Origin: Symbiodinium natans
Taxonomy: Eukaryota > Sar > Dinophyceae > Suessiales > Symbiodiniaceae
Direction of reading: 5' to 3'
DNA length: 22,234 bases
Assembly: GCA_905221605.1 (NCBI GenBank)
Contig: CAJNDS010000288.1
Span: 152,501 to 174,734, forward strand
The notes under the pieces were generated by a model, which was not told where the DNA came from, searched no databases, and was given only the letters and a program-made list of their open reading frames with translations. Shown piece by piece: positions 20,629 through 22,234 of the stretch. Both the position numbers and the translations under genes were made by a program. The first letter of the stretch is position 1. Each line of letters begins with the position of its first letter.

Positions 20629-20700
20629 AAATGTATATATGTATATTTACACATATATGATATATATATATATATGCTCATATATATATATATTACATAT
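20629..20700. repeat. AT-dinucleotide palindromic tract
   Basis: Runs of TATATA in which an ATATATGTATATTTACACATATAT-like segment and a following TATATATGCTCATATATA segment can each fold back. It probably behaves as a cruciform-prone microsatellite. Confidence 0.75.
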
Positions 20701-20710
20701 AATCCACAAG

Positions 20711-21620
20711 GCGGCCAGCAAGCAGCTCGGGGCTACCCCGAAGACGAAGGCTCGTCAACTGTGTCTCAGTAACCTCGATATGGGAAGATAAGGTATGGTC
20801 CTAGCCTATTCGCCTACTGTGGTAAGATCTAGAACTATCAAGACTATCCTTCTATACTTTAGATGAAGACCATTCCTGCCTTTACTAATCTTAATGTACA
20901 GTACAGTGCTGCTTCCAAAGGTTTCGATTGTCTAGGACAAGTTAGGTTTAAAAAGACGCATTAATATTCGTGCATTTATAGAAGGTGTTAGTGTCATGTA
21001 CTTGACGACGAGTTCAAAGTCTTGCAAAACATCTTGAAGAATCTTCGACCCGAACTCTATTAAATATAATTAAAAGTAGTGATTGTTGTTGTTTGAACAT
21101 ATAGTAGCGTATCTTTAAATAGAAGGGACAGTCACAATATAAAAGCTATCCTAAACATCACGCTGAAATGTAATGTACGTAAAGTTTAAACAAATTCTAT
21201 TTCCTCTGACACGTGCCGAAGGTGAAAAAAATTGAAGGATGAGGAGAAGGCACGATTCTTGATTACTTGCCAAGACAGGATATCATGCCTATAATACAAA
21301 GACATGTGATCAATTTTTGATATGTATCGAATTATATGTTGATCGTAGATCCTGCTGCGGACTTATGACAACATCTATTACCAAATGAGTTGAAGATTTT
21401 CGGAAAGCTGAGAATAAATGCTTTTTTTGAAAAAATTTAAAATAAACTAAGAAAATCACCATTTAAATTTTTTTCGTGGTTTTTATAGTGAAGATTTACA
21501 GAAAGCCCAGATGCAACAAAGTACATAGAGGTCCCTATCTCGTCTATACACAAGCGTAAGTCATATATGTTCATATGCAGTTAGAGACGCCGCCCTCGCC
21601 AGTCCCCGTGATGGCGTAGA
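20711..21620 (+). other. Scattered exon-like pieces of a possible fourth gene
   Basis: Short open stretches follow AG acceptors: 20711-20768 (basic, ASKQLGATPKTKARQ), 21250-21280 (ARFLITCQD), about 21351-21395 (ILLRTYDNIYYQMS) and 21493-21558 (IYRKPRCNKVHRGPYLVY, before a GTAAGT donor). I could not join them in phase, and one implied intron would be too short. They may be exons of a real gene or remnants of one. No function can be assigned. Confidence 0.25.
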
Positions 21621-21786
21621 TGACCTTTTGCGGGGCGGAGCTGGGCGAAGAATCTGTGCAAACATTAGTTCCTGCTATATGATTATACAACGAGTAGTTC
21701 ACAACTTCAGGCAATGCTTGATATGGCGCTGACAGCACTTCGATATAACCGATTCAATTGATAGCAAACGGATCATACGGGTATGT

Positions 21787-22234
21787 TGCTCTGTAGCAAC
21801 ATCTCGACATGACATTCCCTTTGTTGTAACATCTTGATATGGAAGCCTCATTGAAGGTGTCCGTGGGGTCTGTCGTGCTGTGGCAACATCTTGACATAGA
21901 AATATCCTTTACGGTGTCTATGGGTTCTGTTGCTATGTTGGTGTATGGACATGGACATATCCTTGAAGGCGTCCCTGGGATCTGTCGTTCTGTTGCAGCA
22001 GCCTGACATGAAGATTCCCTTCAGGATGTCTGTGGAGAATGTCGTCCGGGGGAAAATACCTTGACAATAAGATGTCCTTCAAGGTGTTTGTAGTGTCTGT
22101 ACTTGTGTAGCAACATCTTGACATAGCAGTTCTTTAAGCATTCGTGGGGTCTGTCGTTCTGTGACAACATATATTGACATGGAAAATCTCTTTCAAGGCG
22201 TCCGTGTCGTTCTATTGGAGCGTCTGGACATGGA
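21787..22234. repeat. Degenerate minisatellite, period about 55-58 bp
   Basis: Seven to eight diverged copies of a unit built from GGTCTGTCGTTCTGT, GCAACATCTTGACAT and ATCCTTNAAGGTGTC. CAACATCTTGACAT-like boxes recur near 21798, 21826, 21885, 22000, 22055, 22110 and 22165. The array runs off the window end. The antisense ORF through it is a by-product. Confidence 0.8.

Noticed and set aside
20711-20768. Histone-like or other basic chromatin protein exon
   Set aside because: The Lys-rich fragment is too short and has no joinable partner exons; similarity to any histone is not convincing.

Overview
The window looks like nuclear DNA of a dinoflagellate, plausibly Symbiodiniaceae-like. Spliced reading frames use GT, GC and GA donors, and acceptors are nearly always AG followed by G. 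Telomere-type CCCTAAA/TTTAGGG tracts occur internally, exons outside the central block are about 30-120 bp, and two genes have a splice acceptor 2-5 bases before a good ATG, as expected where mRNAs receive a trans-spliced leader. The genus is inference; no rRNA or organelle marker is present.

Layout. 1-620: AT-rich palindromic satellite. 752-1172: telomere-type repeats in both orientations. 1402-1563: four consecutive hairpins sharing an 8-base loop. 1661-2265: long TTG/CAA microsatellite. 3002 to about 8085: an intron-rich plus-strand gene of many short exons, whose part from 5762 to 7434 I could phase almost completely; its C-terminal half resembles a papain-fold cysteine peptidase. 8215-17766: a coding block with very long exons and only a few short introns. 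17901-19915: an intron-rich RING-finger gene. 20122-22234: hairpin-bearing tandem repeat, AT palindrome, scattered exon-like pieces and a minisatellite of about 55 bp.

The central block is the main result. After removing four short introns, the ORFs at 8215 and 11437-14587 become one frame. With two +1 shifts (each falling on a TGA) or two alternative introns, plus two more clear introns, the frame runs to 17766: about 3,000 codons. In order it encodes an F-box/SPRY-like and zinc-cluster region, a RecB/Cas4-type PD-(D/E)XK nuclease, a D5-like SF3 helicase with Gln in place of the Walker A Lys, a winged-helix-like segment, a Cys-His-Asn protease-like domain, a C2H2 finger and an RNase H-fold (DDE, MULE-like) transposase core. 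Five copies of a (G/P)D(Y/I)xGG motif, followed by Ser, Ala or Thr-rich residues, lie at segment boundaries; one is assembled across a splice junction. A sixth GG site (LLHGGS) precedes the protease. I infer a self-processing polyprotein of a large, apparently undescribed mobile or virus-derived element that cleaves after Gly-Gly, as adenovirus/asfarvirus proteases and deubiquitinases do. Terminal inverted repeats and target duplications were not found by eye, so element ends are unknown.
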